Shown: positions 7,038 through 16,163, numbered from the stretch's first letter. The stretch is 64,000 bases of DNA from Mycobacterium lentiflavum (GCF_022374895.2 NZ_CP092423.2:3720001-3784000), one strand, 5' to 3'. Numbers and translations are program-made. The notes: generated by a model not told the origin, from the letters alone.

Positions 7038-8624
7038 GTGTTTGGGCTCGAAGTCATCGTTGCGCTCGTGTCGGCCGTCATCGTCGGAACGGTGCTGGGC
7101 CGCCGCTATCGGGTGGGCCCGCCGGTGTTGCTCATTTTTCTCGGCACGCTGCTGGGTCTGATCCCGGCCTTCGCGCATATTCACATCAACGGCGAGATCG
7201 TCCTGCTGCTGTTCTTGCCGGCGATCCTGTACTGGGAGGGCCTGGGCACCAGCATCCGGGAGCTGCGTGCGAACGCCCGGATCATCATTTTGTTAAGCGT
7301 CTTGCTGGTGATCGTGACCGCGGTCGGCGTGTCCTGGACGGCACGGGCCCTCGGCATGGAATCCCACGCGGCCGCGGTCCTGGGCGCCGTGCTCTCACCC
7401 ACCGACGCCGCCGCCGTCGCGGGGCTGGCGAAAAAGTTGCCCCGCCGCACGCTCACCGTGCTGCGCGGCGAAAGCCTCATCAACGACGGAACGGCGCTGG
7501 TGCTGTTCTTTGTGACCGTCCACGTCGCGATCGGTGGCGCCGAGATCACCCCGCCCGACCTGGTCCTCCGCTTCGTCGTCTCCTACCTCGGCGGTATCGC
7601 GGCCGGGCTGCTGGTCGGCGGGTTGGTGACCCTGGCGCGCAAACGAATCGACGCGCCGCAAGAAGAAGGAGCCATGAGCCTGCTGACGCCGTTCGCGGCG
7701 TTCTTACTGGCCCAAGCGCTGGACTGCAGCGGCGTGGTCGCGGTCCTGGTATCCGCCCTGGTGCTCGCCTACTCAGGGCCGGTGGTGATCCGGGCCCGCT
7801 CCCGGCTGTTGTCCTACGGATTCTGGGACATGGCGACATTCCTGATCAACGGTTCGCTGTGGGTGTTCGTCGGGGTGCAGATCCCCGGCGCGGTGCGCGG
7901 CATCAACGGCGTCGACGGCGGAATCCGCCATGCACTGTTCATCGCGCTCGCCGTCACCGCTGTCGTGATCCTGTCCCGCATCTTCTGGGGCGAACTCACC
8001 ACGCTGTTACTGCGACTGATCGACCGCCGGCAGGCACAACGGGAACGCCGTGTGCCGTTCCGCCAGCGCTTCGTCACCGCCTGGGCCGGATTCCGCGGCG
8101 CCGTGTCGCTTGCGGCTGCGCTCGCCGTCCCGACGGCCACGCTGAGCGGCGCGCCGTTCCCCGACCGCAGCCTGCTGATCTTCATCGTGGTCGTTGTCAT
8201 CCTCACGACCGTCTTGGTCCAAGGCATCACGTTGCCCGCGATCGTTCGCTGGGCGCGCATGCCCGACGATGTCGAGTACGCCAACGAGCTGCAGCTGGCC
8301 CGCTGTCGCGGGACCCAAGCTGCCCTCGAGGCATTACCCGTGGTGGCCGCCGAGCTCGGAGCCAGCCCAAAGCTGTTGGCCCGCTTGCAAAAGGAATACG
8401 AAGAGCACGCCGCGCTGATCGCGGAGAACGGCGACGATTCGACCAACACCTTGACGGAGCGCAACGAGCTGGTTCGACGGGTGCGCCTTGGCGTGCTCGA
8501 GCACAAGCGCCGGGCCATCACCACGCTGCGCAATCAACGGGTCATCGACGACATCGTGCTGCGCGAATTGCAGTCCGAGATGGATCTCGAAGAGGTGCAA
8601 CTGCTCGACACCGCCGACAGCTGA
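7038..8624 (+). CDS. yjcE: Na+/H+ (cation:proton) antiporter, CPA1/NhaP type
   Basis: A 528-residue membrane antiporter exchanging Na+ (or K+) for protons. It has about 12 hydrophobic segments. CPA1 signatures include LFLPAILYWEGL in an early helix and GAVLSPTDAAAVAGL followed by GESLINDGTALVLFF, which supply the conserved Asp residues (TDAA and NDG). The last 120 residues are hydrophilic and helical, a probable cytoplasmic regulatory tail. The start is GTG at 7038. It appears to be the Rv2287 (yjcE) orthologue, the first backbone anchor in the window. A direct repeat and a palindrome lie just upstream. Confidence 0.92.
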   Translation: MFGLEVIVALVSAVIVGTVLGRRYRVGPPVLLIFLGTLLGLIPAFAHIHINGEIVLLLFLPAILYWEGLGTSIRELRANARIIILLSVLLVIVTAVGVSWTARALGMESHAAAVLGAVLSPTDAAAVAGLAKKLPRRTLTVLRGESLINDGTALVLFFVTVHVAIGGAEITPPDLVLRFVVSYLGGIAAGLLVGGLVTLARKRIDAPQEEGAMSLLTPFAAFLLAQALDCSGVVAVLVSALVLAYSGPVVIRARSRLLSYGFWDMATFLINGSLWVFVGVQIPGAVRGINGVDGGIRHALFIALAVTAVVILSRIFWGELTTLLLRLIDRRQAQRERRVPFRQRFVTAWAGFRGAVSLAAALAVPTATLSGAPFPDRSLLIFIVVVVILTTVLVQGITLPAIVRWARMPDDVEYANELQLARCRGTQAALEALPVVAAELGASPKLLARLQKEYEEHAALIAENGDDSTNTLTERNELVRRVRLGVLEHKRRAITTLRNQRVIDDIVLRELQSEMDLEEVQLLDTADS

Positions 8625-8658
8625 CAACGCGTCAGAGGGTGACCGTACAGTCGGCGGC

Positions 8659-9837
8659 ATGTTGCAGACGGTCGCGATCCGCGGGTATCGCTCGCTGCGC
8701 GAGGTCATCCTGCCGCTGGGGCGGCTGTCGCTCATTACCGGTGCCAACGGCGTCGGAAAGTCGTCGGTCTACCGCGCGCTGCGGCTGTTGGCGGACTGCG
8801 GTCGGGGCGAGGTCATCGGCTCACTGGCCCGCGAGGGTGGGTTGCAATCGGTGCTGTGGGCCGGGCCCGAGCAACTCAAGGGCGCGCGACGCTCCCAGAA
8901 GACCCAAGGCACCGTCCGCACCCGGCCCGTCTCGCTCGAAATGGGCTTCGCCGCAGATGATTTCGGCTACCTCGTAGATCTGGGCCTCCCCCAGTCGGCG
9001 GGCAAGTCCGTCTTTGCCCGCGATCCCGAGATCAAGCGGGAGATAATATTCGCCGGGCCGGTGCTGCGGCCCAGCGCGACGCTGGTAAGCCGATCCCGGG
9101 CTTTCGCCGAGGCCGTCAACGCCGACAACGGTTTCGACGAGCTGAGCCGATCGCTGCCCCTATACCGCAGCGTGCTTGCCGAGTACGCCAACCCGCACGC
9201 GCTTCCCGAACTCGCGGCGGTGCGGGAGCGACTGCGCGGGTGGCGGTTCTACGACGGGTTCCGCGTCGACGGCGGAGCATCCGCCCGGCATCCGCAGGTG
9301 GGCACTCGTACCCCGGTGCTGACTGACGACGGCAGCGACTTGGCCGCGGCGATTCAAACCATCCTCGAATCGGGATCCGACGAGTTAAGTCGGGTAATCG
9401 CAGACGCTTTCGACGGCGCCACGATCTCGGTCGCGATTCACGACGGGTTGTTCGACCTTCAGCTGCGCCAGCGCGGCATGCTGCGTCCGCTGCGCGCGGC
9501 CGAATTGTCCGATGGCACACTGCGATTCCTGCTGTGGACGGCCGCGCTGTTGAGCCCGGAAGTGCCGTCGCTGATGGTGCTCAACGAGCCGGAGACCTCG
9601 CTGCACCCCGACTTGGTACGACCGCTTGCCACGCTGATCCGCGCCGCGGCCGAGCAGGCTCAGGTTGTGGTCGTGACGCACTCGCGGTCGTTGCTGAAGT
9701 TTCTGGACGCGGTGCCGGTCGCCCAGAGCGATGGCAGCGAAGCCGTCGAGATCGAGCTCTACAAGGACTGGGGCGAAACCCGGATCACCGGCCAGAACCT
9801 GCTCAGCACACCGCGCTGGGACTGGGGAAAACGCTGA
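8659..9837 (+). CDS. AAA/ABC-type ATPase, RecF/OLD-like single-protein family
   Basis: A 392-residue ATPase with SMC/RecF-like ordering. Walker A is GANGVGKSS at about residue 29, the signature-like LSDGTLRFLLW at about 290, Walker B is MVLNEPETSLHPD, and the switch His is in VVVTHSR. There is no TOPRIM domain, so it is not a full OLD nuclease; the middle (residues 60-270) is the usual divergent arm. Such proteins are often assigned to DNA repair or defence, but none of the usual partner genes is adjacent. It follows the antiporter by 34 nt and may be cotranscribed. Confidence 0.85.
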   Translation: MLQTVAIRGYRSLREVILPLGRLSLITGANGVGKSSVYRALRLLADCGRGEVIGSLAREGGLQSVLWAGPEQLKGARRSQKTQGTVRTRPVSLEMGFAADDFGYLVDLGLPQSAGKSVFARDPEIKREIIFAGPVLRPSATLVSRSRAFAEAVNADNGFDELSRSLPLYRSVLAEYANPHALPELAAVRERLRGWRFYDGFRVDGGASARHPQVGTRTPVLTDDGSDLAAAIQTILESGSDELSRVIADAFDGATISVAIHDGLFDLQLRQRGMLRPLRAAELSDGTLRFLLWTAALLSPEVPSLMVLNEPETSLHPDLVRPLATLIRAAAEQAQVVVVTHSRSLLKFLDAVPVAQSDGSEAVEIELYKDWGETRITGQNLLSTPRWDWGKR

Positions 9838-9947
9838 ACTCACAGCCAATCTCCGTAACGCCGTTGAGCAGGGGAATTCATGGACTGTTAAGGCACACGT
9901 TAGTTCTGCATCGTTGAGTGCACACAAGCGCCGCGTGTCCTCTGCAT

Positions 9948-11078
9948 ATGCGCGTTGTACAGGTCGCCAACTTCTATGGCCCGCGGTCCGGCGGCCTTCG
10001 TACCGCGGTGGATCGGCTGGGCGCGGAATACAGCGCCAACGGCCACGAAGTGTTCTTGGTCGTTCCCGGCCCGCGCGCAGAACGTACCCTGCTTCCGACG
10101 GGTGTGGTGCGAATCACCATGCCCGCCTGGCTGATTCCCTTCACCGGCGGTTACCGCGCGGTGATGCCCGGTCCGGTCAAGGCGCTGCTGGAAGCGCTGC
10201 AACCCGACGCGTTGGAAGTTTCCGACCGGCTGACACTGAGGTCACTGGGCCGCTGGGGCCGCGAACACGGCGCCACAACCGTGATGATCTCGCATGAGCG
10301 GCTGGATCGCCTTGCCGGACAAGTACTTCCGAAGCGACCGGCCCGCAGCCTCGCCGACTTTGCCAATGGCCGCACGGCCGCCGACTACGACACCGTGGTC
10401 TGCACTACCGGTTTCGCGCGCGAAGAATTCGACCGGATCGGCGCCAAGAACGTCGTCACCGTGCCGCTGGGTGTGGACCTGAAGACTTTCCACCCGAGTC
10501 GGCACTCTCCCGTGGTCCGCCGGCAATGGGCCACCCCACAACAACTCCTGCTTGTGCACTGCGGCCGGCTGTCGGTGGAGAAGCGGGCCGACCGCAGCAT
10601 CGACGCGCTGGCCGCGCTGTGCGACTTCGGCGTCGATGCCCGACTGGTCGTCATGGGTGAGGGACCGATGCGGGCCAAGCTGCAACGCCAGGCCACCGGG
10701 CTGCCGATCGACTTCACCGGGTTCGTCTCCAACCGGGACACCGTCGCCGGGCTGCTGGCCTCCGCAGACGTCACCCTGGCTCCGGGGCCGCACGAAACAT
10801 TCGGGTTGGCCGCGCTGGAATCGCTGGCCTGCGGCACGCCGGCGGTGGTCTCTCGCACCTCGGCGCTCACCGAGATCATCACCCCGGACAGCGGCGCGTC
10901 GGCCGACAACCACCCGGAGGCCATCGCCAGGGCGGTCGGCACGGTCATCAGCCTGCCCGAATACCACCGCCGGACCTGCGCGCGGCGCCGGGCGGAGAAC
11001 TTCACCTGGCAGCGCGCGGCCGCCGGCATGCTGGCGACGTTGGGGCCCGTCGACGGGCCGGACGACGACGCCGCCTAA
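9948..11078 (+). CDS. GT4-family (GT-B fold) glycosyltransferase
   Basis: A 376-residue retaining glycosyltransferase. The N-terminal Rossmann half has VANFYGPRSGGLRT, the glycine-rich acceptor loop. The C-terminal half has LLLVHCGRLSVEKRADRSI and the donor-phosphate site PHETFGLAALESLACGTPAVV, whose E-x7-E pattern marks GT4 enzymes. It is cytosolic or membrane-associated. Mycobacterial relatives transfer mannose or glucose to phosphatidylinositol mannosides, glucans or mycothiol precursors; I cannot assign donor or acceptor. Start ATG 9948 is preferred over an upstream in-frame codon at 9918 because the domain begins immediately. Confidence 0.88.
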   Translation: MRVVQVANFYGPRSGGLRTAVDRLGAEYSANGHEVFLVVPGPRAERTLLPTGVVRITMPAWLIPFTGGYRAVMPGPVKALLEALQPDALEVSDRLTLRSLGRWGREHGATTVMISHERLDRLAGQVLPKRPARSLADFANGRTAADYDTVVCTTGFAREEFDRIGAKNVVTVPLGVDLKTFHPSRHSPVVRRQWATPQQLLLVHCGRLSVEKRADRSIDALAALCDFGVDARLVVMGEGPMRAKLQRQATGLPIDFTGFVSNRDTVAGLLASADVTLAPGPHETFGLAALESLACGTPAVVSRTSALTEIITPDSGASADNHPEAIARAVGTVISLPEYHRRTCARRRAENFTWQRAAAGMLATLGPVDGPDDDAA

Positions 11079-11538
11079 AGTCGGACGCGCCCCACGAACC
11101 CGGTGGGTAGGGCGGCACGTGGCCGGCAAAAGCGCCGTCGGTGAGAGTGCACAGCGTGTCGGTGATGGTTCCCGCGTTCGCTATCACCGTCGCCGGGCTC
11201 CCGGGTGCGAGGCGGGCCACCACGGCTTGCCAGAAGTAGCCCGCGCCGCCGTGCTCGTACCAGAGGAACCAGTCGGCGTCCCGGTTGCCGGCGCGGATCA
11301 GGCGCCGAAACGGCAACGAGGGATCGTTGACGGAATCGGTCTTGTTGAACGGCGCGCCGACGTCGGCGATGGGCGGCAAGAGCTTCACGAGTACCGGCGG
11401 TAACTGCGACAGGCTGTGCACTTCGGTCACCGGTGTCGCCAGCGTGCACTGGGTATTGGGCATCGCATTGGCCGGAATCGCCGTCACGACAGCCAGCGCG
11501 ATGGCCGCCGCGAGCGCTGCCCGATAGATGTTGCCCAT
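11002..11538 (-). CDS. Secreted protein of unknown function
   Basis: A 178-residue protein with a clear signal peptide (MGNIYRAALAAAIALAVV, cleavage expected near ANA-MP). GGGAG lies 5 nt upstream of ATG 11538, favouring it over ATG 11550. The mature domain has two Cys (TQCTL, TLCTL) that could form a disulfide, and a DADWFLWYEHGGAGYFWQA segment that looks conserved. The last ~30 residues are Arg/Pro-rich and overlap the end of the convergent glycosyltransferase gene by 77 bp; this tail is probably not conserved, and a frameshift near 11090 is an alternative. Function is not recognised. Confidence 0.65.
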   Translation of the reverse strand: MGNIYRAALAAAIALAVVTAIPANAMPNTQCTLATPVTEVHSLSQLPPVLVKLLPPIADVGAPFNKTDSVNDPSLPFRRLIRAGNRDADWFLWYEHGGAGYFWQAVVARLAPGSPATVIANAGTITDTLCTLTDGAFAGHVPPYPPGSWGASDFRRRRRPARRRAPTSPACRRPRAAR

Positions 11539-11652
11539 ATCGGCTCCCATCGACGGCCGGTGATGATCGCCGACCCTACGCCGTTGTTTGCTGAGACGGA
11601 GACGGTTTCGGTCCGAGGGCTAGTGTCGCTGGAGACGACGAGGAGGTGGACC

Positions 11653-12507
11653 GTGCAACCGCGCGACCGGGTGTTGATCACCGCCAAGGAGCTGGCCGAC
11701 CTGATCGAGGCCGACCATCCGCTGACCATATTGGATGTCCGTTGGCGGCTCGACCAACCCGACGGGCGAGCGACCTATCTGGACGGCCACCTGCCGGGCG
11801 CGGTCTATGTGTCGCTCGACGACGAACTCAGCGATCACACCGTGTCCGGCCGCGGCCGTCACCCGCTGCCGTCGGGACGAAGCCTGCAGGCCGCCGCACG
11901 CCGCTGGGGTGTCCAGCAGGACTCGTTGGTCGTGGTCTATGACGACTGGAATCGCGCGGGTTCTGCGCGAGCATGGTGGGTGTTGACCGCGGCCGGGCTC
12001 GCGAACGTCCGCATTCTGGACGGCGGACTGGGCGCATGGCGGGCCGCCGGACTAAGCCTAGAGACGGGCGAGGTCACTCGGGAGGCGGGGAATGTGACTG
12101 TGCCCCACGAGGATTTGTACGCCGGAGCGCTGCCCACCCTGACGGCCGAACAAGCCGGCGCGGGCGCGGTGGCGCTGCTCGATGCGCGCGCACCGGATCG
12201 CTACCGCGGCGACTCCGAACCCGTCGACGCGGTCGCGGGTCACATCCCGGGGGCACGGAACCTGCCCAGCGGCTCGGTGCTGGCGGCCGACGGCACGTTT
12301 CTCGGTGACGATGCGCTCGCCCAGCAGTTGTCCGATCGTGGCATCGACGGCAGCGGCCCGTTGGGCGCCTATTGCGGCTCCGGGGTGACCGCCACCATCG
12401 CGGTCGCGGCGCTCGCCGCGACGGGTCGCGAGAGCGCGCTGTATCCGGGGTCGTGGTCCGAATGGTCGTCGGATCCGAGCCGCCCCGTCGCTCGCGGGCC
12501 CGAATAG
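11653..12507 (+). CDS. sseB: Thiosulfate/3-mercaptopyruvate sulfurtransferase (double rhodanese), SseB type
   Basis: A 284-residue two-domain rhodanese that moves sulfane sulfur from thiosulfate or mercaptopyruvate to cyanide or thiols. Domain 1 (residues 5-135) contains LDVRWRL, GHLPGAVYVSLDDELSD and VVYDDWNRAGSARAWW, without a catalytic Cys. Domain 2 (150-284) has LLDARAPDRYRGD and the active-site loop YCGSGVTA with the catalytic Cys. A textbook AGGAGG at 11641-11646 sits 6 nt before GTG 11653, fixing the start. It closely matches M. tuberculosis SseB (Rv2291) from memory, so it is a strong synteny anchor. Confidence 0.95.
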   Translation: MQPRDRVLITAKELADLIEADHPLTILDVRWRLDQPDGRATYLDGHLPGAVYVSLDDELSDHTVSGRGRHPLPSGRSLQAAARRWGVQQDSLVVVYDDWNRAGSARAWWVLTAAGLANVRILDGGLGAWRAAGLSLETGEVTREAGNVTVPHEDLYAGALPTLTAEQAGAGAVALLDARAPDRYRGDSEPVDAVAGHIPGARNLPSGSVLAADGTFLGDDALAQQLSDRGIDGSGPLGAYCGSGVTATIAVAALAATGRESALYPGSWSEWSSDPSRPVARGPE

Positions 12508-12508
12508 A

Positions 12509-13360
12509 TCAGGCACCCGGCCAGCGCCGCAGAAACGCCGCGGTCACTCGCGCGGCGTTGACCGCGGCGACCCGCTTGTAGACGAAGAACTGAAACGGAA
12601 AGCCCGGCAACCGAAGTGGATCGCCCGGTCCGTCCGACATGGCGCGGATCCCCAGGAACGGCACGCCACGCGCGTCCGCGACGGCCTGGGCCGCCGCGGT
12701 CTCACTGTCGGTGGCATCGAAGGCCGGATCCGCCGCCGAAACGACCTTCGCGTTGCTGATCAGGCCGTGCCTCAGCCACGGCCACGCGGCCTGAAAGAAA
12801 TTGCCGGTGTGGAAGAACGAGCGATCTGGTGCCGTCCGCGGTTGGCAGCCGAACACCGTGCCACCGAGCGGGATACCCGGGAATGCCCGCCCATTGTTGT
12901 TGTCGTAGCTGCAGCCGTCACCACCGACCAGCAGCTGCGGCTCATGCCGCATCCGTTTTACGCTTTCCAGTGTGACGGACAGGGTCTCGGCAGCAGCCAA
13001 CATGTCGGCGTCGACAGGACGAAAAGTCTTGCCGTTGTCCAGCGTCCAGCGCGCCGGTACGGCCACATCGGCAATGCCGGTCCGCCCGGCACCGCCCGCC
13101 ACGCCCGAAAACACCACCGCGCCAACGATGCTGGAGAAGTAGGTCAACGCGGTATCGGTGGCCTCGGTAGCGTTGACCATGCCAATGCCGGTCATCGCCA
13201 CGATGACCTTCTTGCCGTGGATCGAACCGAGATAGAAATGCCGACGGTCGGCGACCACTACGGGATCGAGGTCCAGTGTGGTGTGGGAGAGCACCTCATC
13301 TGCCTCGACAGGAAAGGCCGTCAAGACCAGCGTGCGTTGTTCGGACGAATCCACCGTCAC
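12509..13360 (-). CDS. Nucleoside phosphorylase / MTA-SAH nucleosidase-like protein
   Basis: A 283-residue member of the PNP/UDP phosphorylase superfamily. Seen are VIVAMTGIGMVNATEATDTAL, the phosphate/nucleoside-binding glycine region, VVFSGVAGGAG, and a late DATDSETAAAQAVADARGVPFLGIRAMSDG, the family base- and ribose-binding segment. The insert with GGDGCSYDNNNG and FFHTGNFFQAAW is unusual for classical nucleosidases, so substrate range may differ. GTG 13360 is chosen because GAGGAG lies 8 nt upstream; GTG 13369 would start inside that ribosome site. It ends 1 nt from the sseB stop (convergent). It looks like the Rv2293c orthologue. Confidence 0.85.
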   Translation of the reverse strand: MTVDSSEQRTLVLTAFPVEADEVLSHTTLDLDPVVVADRRHFYLGSIHGKKVIVAMTGIGMVNATEATDTALTYFSSIVGAVVFSGVAGGAGRTGIADVAVPARWTLDNGKTFRPVDADMLAAAETLSVTLESVKRMRHEPQLLVGGDGCSYDNNNGRAFPGIPLGGTVFGCQPRTAPDRSFFHTGNFFQAAWPWLRHGLISNAKVVSAADPAFDATDSETAAAQAVADARGVPFLGIRAMSDGPGDPLRLPGFPFQFFVYKRVAAVNAARVTAAFLRRWPGA

Positions 13361-13462
13361 GTGGGGCACTCCTCAGATTCGGCGGCACCCACCATTATCG
13401 TCTTTTTCCCTCGTTAAGGATGGCCAGACGCTAGTCTCAGGGCGCGACAAAGGAGTCTGCCC

Positions 13463-14302
13463 ATGCTCGAGGTGATTGAAAAGGGTCCGGGCCGCGATTC
13501 TGCGAAACCGCCGGTGCTTTTTGTCCACGGCGCTTGGCATGGCGCTTGGTATTGGGACGAGCACTTCTTGGACTTCTTCGCGGAAAAGGGCTATCGATCG
13601 CTTGCGGTAAGCCTTCGCAGTCACGGAAAGAGCGCCGAGCCGAAGCGAAATCTCTTCTGTTCGATCGCCGACTACGTCGACGATGTCGCATCCGTTGCCA
13701 ACGCCTTGCCTACTCCGCCGATAGTGGTCGGCCACTCGTTGGGCGGGTTCGTAGTCCAGAAGTACCTGGAGTCACACGAAGCGCCAGCCGCCGTGTTGCT
13801 CGCCTCCGCACCACCCAGCGGGGTCACCGGATTCATGTTGCGCCTCGGCAGGCGGCATCCGTGGCATACCGCGCGAACCCTGTTGACTACCAAGTCTTTA
13901 CACGGTGTAGGCGGCACACCCAAATTGGCCCGCGAGCACTTTTATTCTCGATACACCCCAGAGGCCGACGTGGTGCGCTATACCGCACCGCTGGGCGAAG
14001 AATATGCGGGCAGATGGTTCCTCGATATGTTGCTCCTCAACCTGCCCAAACCTGATCAGGTCAACACTGCGGTATTGGTTTTGGGCGCCGAAGACGACGG
14101 GTGCTTCACCCCGCGGGAAGTGCATCAGACCGCGCGGGCCTATGGCACCACAGCGGAGATCTTTCCCAACATGGGCCACAACATGATGGTCGAGCCGGGA
14201 TGGGCGTTGGTGGCCGCACGAATTCACGCGTGGCTGGCAGACGTACCCTCATTGCGCACTACACGGCAGACGCTTGATGCCGTGGAAGAACGACGAGCGT
14301 AA
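13463..14302 (+). CDS. Alpha/beta-hydrolase
   Basis: A 279-residue cytosolic alpha/beta-hydrolase. The oxyanion segment is LFVHGAWHGAWYW, the nucleophile elbow VVGHSLGGFV (Ser near residue 93), the acid likely in LVLGAEDDGCF, and the His in NMGHNMMVEPGW. HGAW and GHSLGG are typical of small esterases and lipases acting on hydrophobic esters; no substrate can be named. AGGAG at 13451-13455 supports ATG 13463. Its 3' end overlaps the convergent P450 gene by 54 bp. Confidence 0.9.
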   Translation: MLEVIEKGPGRDSAKPPVLFVHGAWHGAWYWDEHFLDFFAEKGYRSLAVSLRSHGKSAEPKRNLFCSIADYVDDVASVANALPTPPIVVGHSLGGFVVQKYLESHEAPAAVLLASAPPSGVTGFMLRLGRRHPWHTARTLLTTKSLHGVGGTPKLAREHFYSRYTPEADVVRYTAPLGEEYAGRWFLDMLLLNLPKPDQVNTAVLVLGAEDDGCFTPREVHQTARAYGTTAEIFPNMGHNMMVEPGWALVAARIHAWLADVPSLRTTRQTLDAVEERRA

Positions 14303-15508
14303 CCGGTCGGGCGGCCCAGTGACCGTCAGGCCCGGCACATTTGGGTACAGCTCTTCGAGCATGACGCGCAATTCCAGGCGGGCGAGCTGAGCGCCGAGGC
14401 AGAAGTGCACTCCCCCGCCACCGAACGCGGCATGACCGGCGTCCGGGCGAGTGACGTCGAATTCGCCGGCCCGATCGAACACGTCCTCGTCGCGATTGGC
14501 CGACAGGTAATGCAGCAATACCCAATCGCCGGCGGGAATGTGCTGGCCCCGGATTTCGACGTCACGGGTCACGGTACGACGAAAAAGCATGACCGGTGAG
14601 GCCCAGCGCAGCAGTTCCTCCACGGCGGGCTTGACAGCCTCGCGGTCACGGGCCAGCAGGGCCTGCTGCTCCGGGTGCTCTGATAGCGCCAACACCCCGT
14701 GGCTCAGGGTATTGCGGGTGGTTTCGTTGCCGGCGATCGCCAGCAGCAGGAAGAACTCGTTCAGCTGGTCGCGGTTCAGCTTTTCGCCGTCGACCTCCGC
14801 GGCCAGCAGCGCCGACAAGATGTCGTCGGTGAGCCCGTACTTGCGTCGGTGGGCCACCAATTCGCCGCAGTAGGAAAACATTTCGGCAGCGGCCTGCCCA
14901 AGGGCTTCCGGAGTCGGGGCGTAGTCGGGGTCTTCGATGCCCAGGCTTCCGATGGCGTTACTCCACCGGAAGACCTCCATCCGGTCTTCGGCGGGCACCC
15001 CGAGCACGTCGGCGATCACCTGTAGCGACATCTCCGCGGAAATGTCTGTCACGGCATCGAATTCACCCTTGGCCGTGATGTCGGCGACGATGCCTTGGGC
15101 GACCTTACGCATGTGCGGTTCCAGCCGCTGCACATTTCGGACGGTAAAACCCTGGTTGATCAGCTTGCGGTACAGGACGTGCCGTGGCGGGTCGATGCCG
15201 GGCAGTAGCGCCGAGTTCGGCGCCGCCTCGACCTCCACGAGGGTGTTGCCCTTGCTGCTGGTGAAGGTATCGGTGTCCCGGCTGACCAGCCGCACATCGG
15301 CGTGCTTGGTGAGTAGCCACGCTTTGGGTAGTCCAGGTAACTGCACCGGGTGCACCGGTGAGCCGGCCCGTAACCGGGTCATCGCGTCGAACGGGGCGCC
15401 GCCGACGAAGGTGTCGGGATCGAGCACCGCCGCGGCATCGCGATCGTAAGCGGTCTGCTGGTTCTCGACGACCAGGGACCCCAACATATTCGGCTTGGGA
15501 ATACTCAT
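14249..15508 (-). CDS. Cytochrome P450 (first of two TetR-linked P450s)
   Basis: A 419-residue soluble bacterial P450 monooxygenase. The I-helix oxygen-activation motif is LLAIAGNETTRN, the K-helix ExxR is EELLRW, and the heme loop is AFGGGGVHFCLGAQLARLE with the Cys ligand. The heme loop has an extra Gly compared with FGxGxHxCLG, a form seen in some mycobacterial sterol/fatty-acid P450s. It needs ferredoxin partners, none of which is adjacent. It lies 8 nt downstream of a TetR gene, forming a TetR-P450 operon. The substrate is unknown; neighbouring SDR and LLM oxidoreductases suggest a shared oxidative pathway. Confidence 0.95.
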   Translation of the reverse strand: MSIPKPNMLGSLVVENQQTAYDRDAAAVLDPDTFVGGAPFDAMTRLRAGSPVHPVQLPGLPKAWLLTKHADVRLVSRDTDTFTSSKGNTLVEVEAAPNSALLPGIDPPRHVLYRKLINQGFTVRNVQRLEPHMRKVAQGIVADITAKGEFDAVTDISAEMSLQVIADVLGVPAEDRMEVFRWSNAIGSLGIEDPDYAPTPEALGQAAAEMFSYCGELVAHRRKYGLTDDILSALLAAEVDGEKLNRDQLNEFFLLLAIAGNETTRNTLSHGVLALSEHPEQQALLARDREAVKPAVEELLRWASPVMLFRRTVTRDVEIRGQHIPAGDWVLLHYLSANRDEDVFDRAGEFDVTRPDAGHAAFGGGGVHFCLGAQLARLELRVMLEELYPNVPGLTVTGPPDRLRSSFFHGIKRLPCSAQ

Positions 15509-15516
15509 CGGAGCAC

Positions 15517-16119
15517 CTAGGACGACGACTTGATTCCGGCGACGATCACATCCAGACCGGCGCGAAAGTGGGTGGCCAGCTGGCGTTTAACACGGGGTGT
15601 GGCGTCAGCAGAGCGTGTTTCCTCCAGAGCAATCGAGCCCAGCAGGTATGTGTACAAGACCGTATGAGCCGCGGCCGCAGTGGCTTTCGCGAGGCCCGCC
15701 TCGGCGAGCAGGCCGCGGCTGTGTCGATCGAGACGGCGGGCGGGCTCGTTCCCGACGCTGGTCTGCAGGATGCTCGCGACACCGGGGACTCCCAGGATTA
15801 TTTCCCTGGCAGCGCAATAGAGCTCGACCAGTCTGGTGTCCCATCGTCCCGCGTCCGGGACGGGTATCTCGGCGAGTACGGACTCGGCAACGAGTTCCAG
15901 AGCGGTCTGCTTACTGGGGACGTGGTAGTACACCGAGGGCACGGCCGCGCCGAGCTCAGTGGCCAGTTCACGCATTGTCACGCGCTGCACACCGACCCGC
16001 TTCGCCAACTCACGCAACGCGACCACCACCTCGTCGCGATCGAGGCCGCCGTAGGCACGGCGCGCGCCGGCCGGCGCTGTGACCTGATTTCCGGTTGCCA
16101 CCACTACGTCATTTCCCAT
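15517..16119 (-). CDS. TetR/AcrR-family regulator controlling the P450 operon
   Basis: A 200-residue TetR regulator. The N-terminal helix-turn-helix reads VTMRELATELGAAVPSVYYHVPSKQTALELV (given in full here only as far as its key parts: TMRELA, AVPSVYYH, SKQTAL). The C-terminal ligand domain is helical. It is the first gene of the leftward TetR-P450 operon and divergent from an SDR-LLM operon. A 19-bp inverted repeat lies between them, so autoregulation plus control of both operons is likely. The N-terminal 25 residues precede the domain; a later start is possible. Confidence 0.88.
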   Translation of the reverse strand: MGNDVVVATGNQVTAPAGARRAYGGLDRDEVVVALRELAKRVGVQRVTMRELATELGAAVPSVYYHVPSKQTALELVAESVLAEIPVPDAGRWDTRLVELYCAAREIILGVPGVASILQTSVGNEPARRLDRHSRGLLAEAGLAKATAAAAHTVLYTYLLGSIALEETRSADATPRVKRQLATHFRAGLDVIVAGIKSSS

Positions 16120-16144
16120 CAGTTTCGAACGTCGTTAAAAAGAA

Positions 16145-16163
16145 ATTCGAGCACCGCTCGAAT
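16145..16163. promoter_or_regulatory. 19-bp inverted repeat, candidate TetR operator
   Basis: ATTCGAGC-acc-GCTCGAAT is a perfect 8-bp inverted repeat with a 3-bp centre. It lies in the divergent region, 26 nt upstream of the TetR start and 55 nt upstream of the SDR start, where a single TetR dimer could control both directions. Confidence 0.6.

Noticed and set aside
5738..7081. 447-codon reading frame on the minus strand opposite the DUF5685 gene
   Set aside because: It mirrors the coding frame of clear proteins on the other strand, is rich in Arg/Gly/His, and has no domain.
8625..8658. CTGAC...GTCAG inverted repeat after the antiporter gene
   Set aside because: Five-bp stem only, within expectation for chance; not called a terminator.
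11075..11449. Alternative minus-strand frame at the end of the secreted protein gene
   Set aside because: It lacks the signal peptide and conserved segments; kept only as a possible frameshift explanation of the Arg-rich tail.
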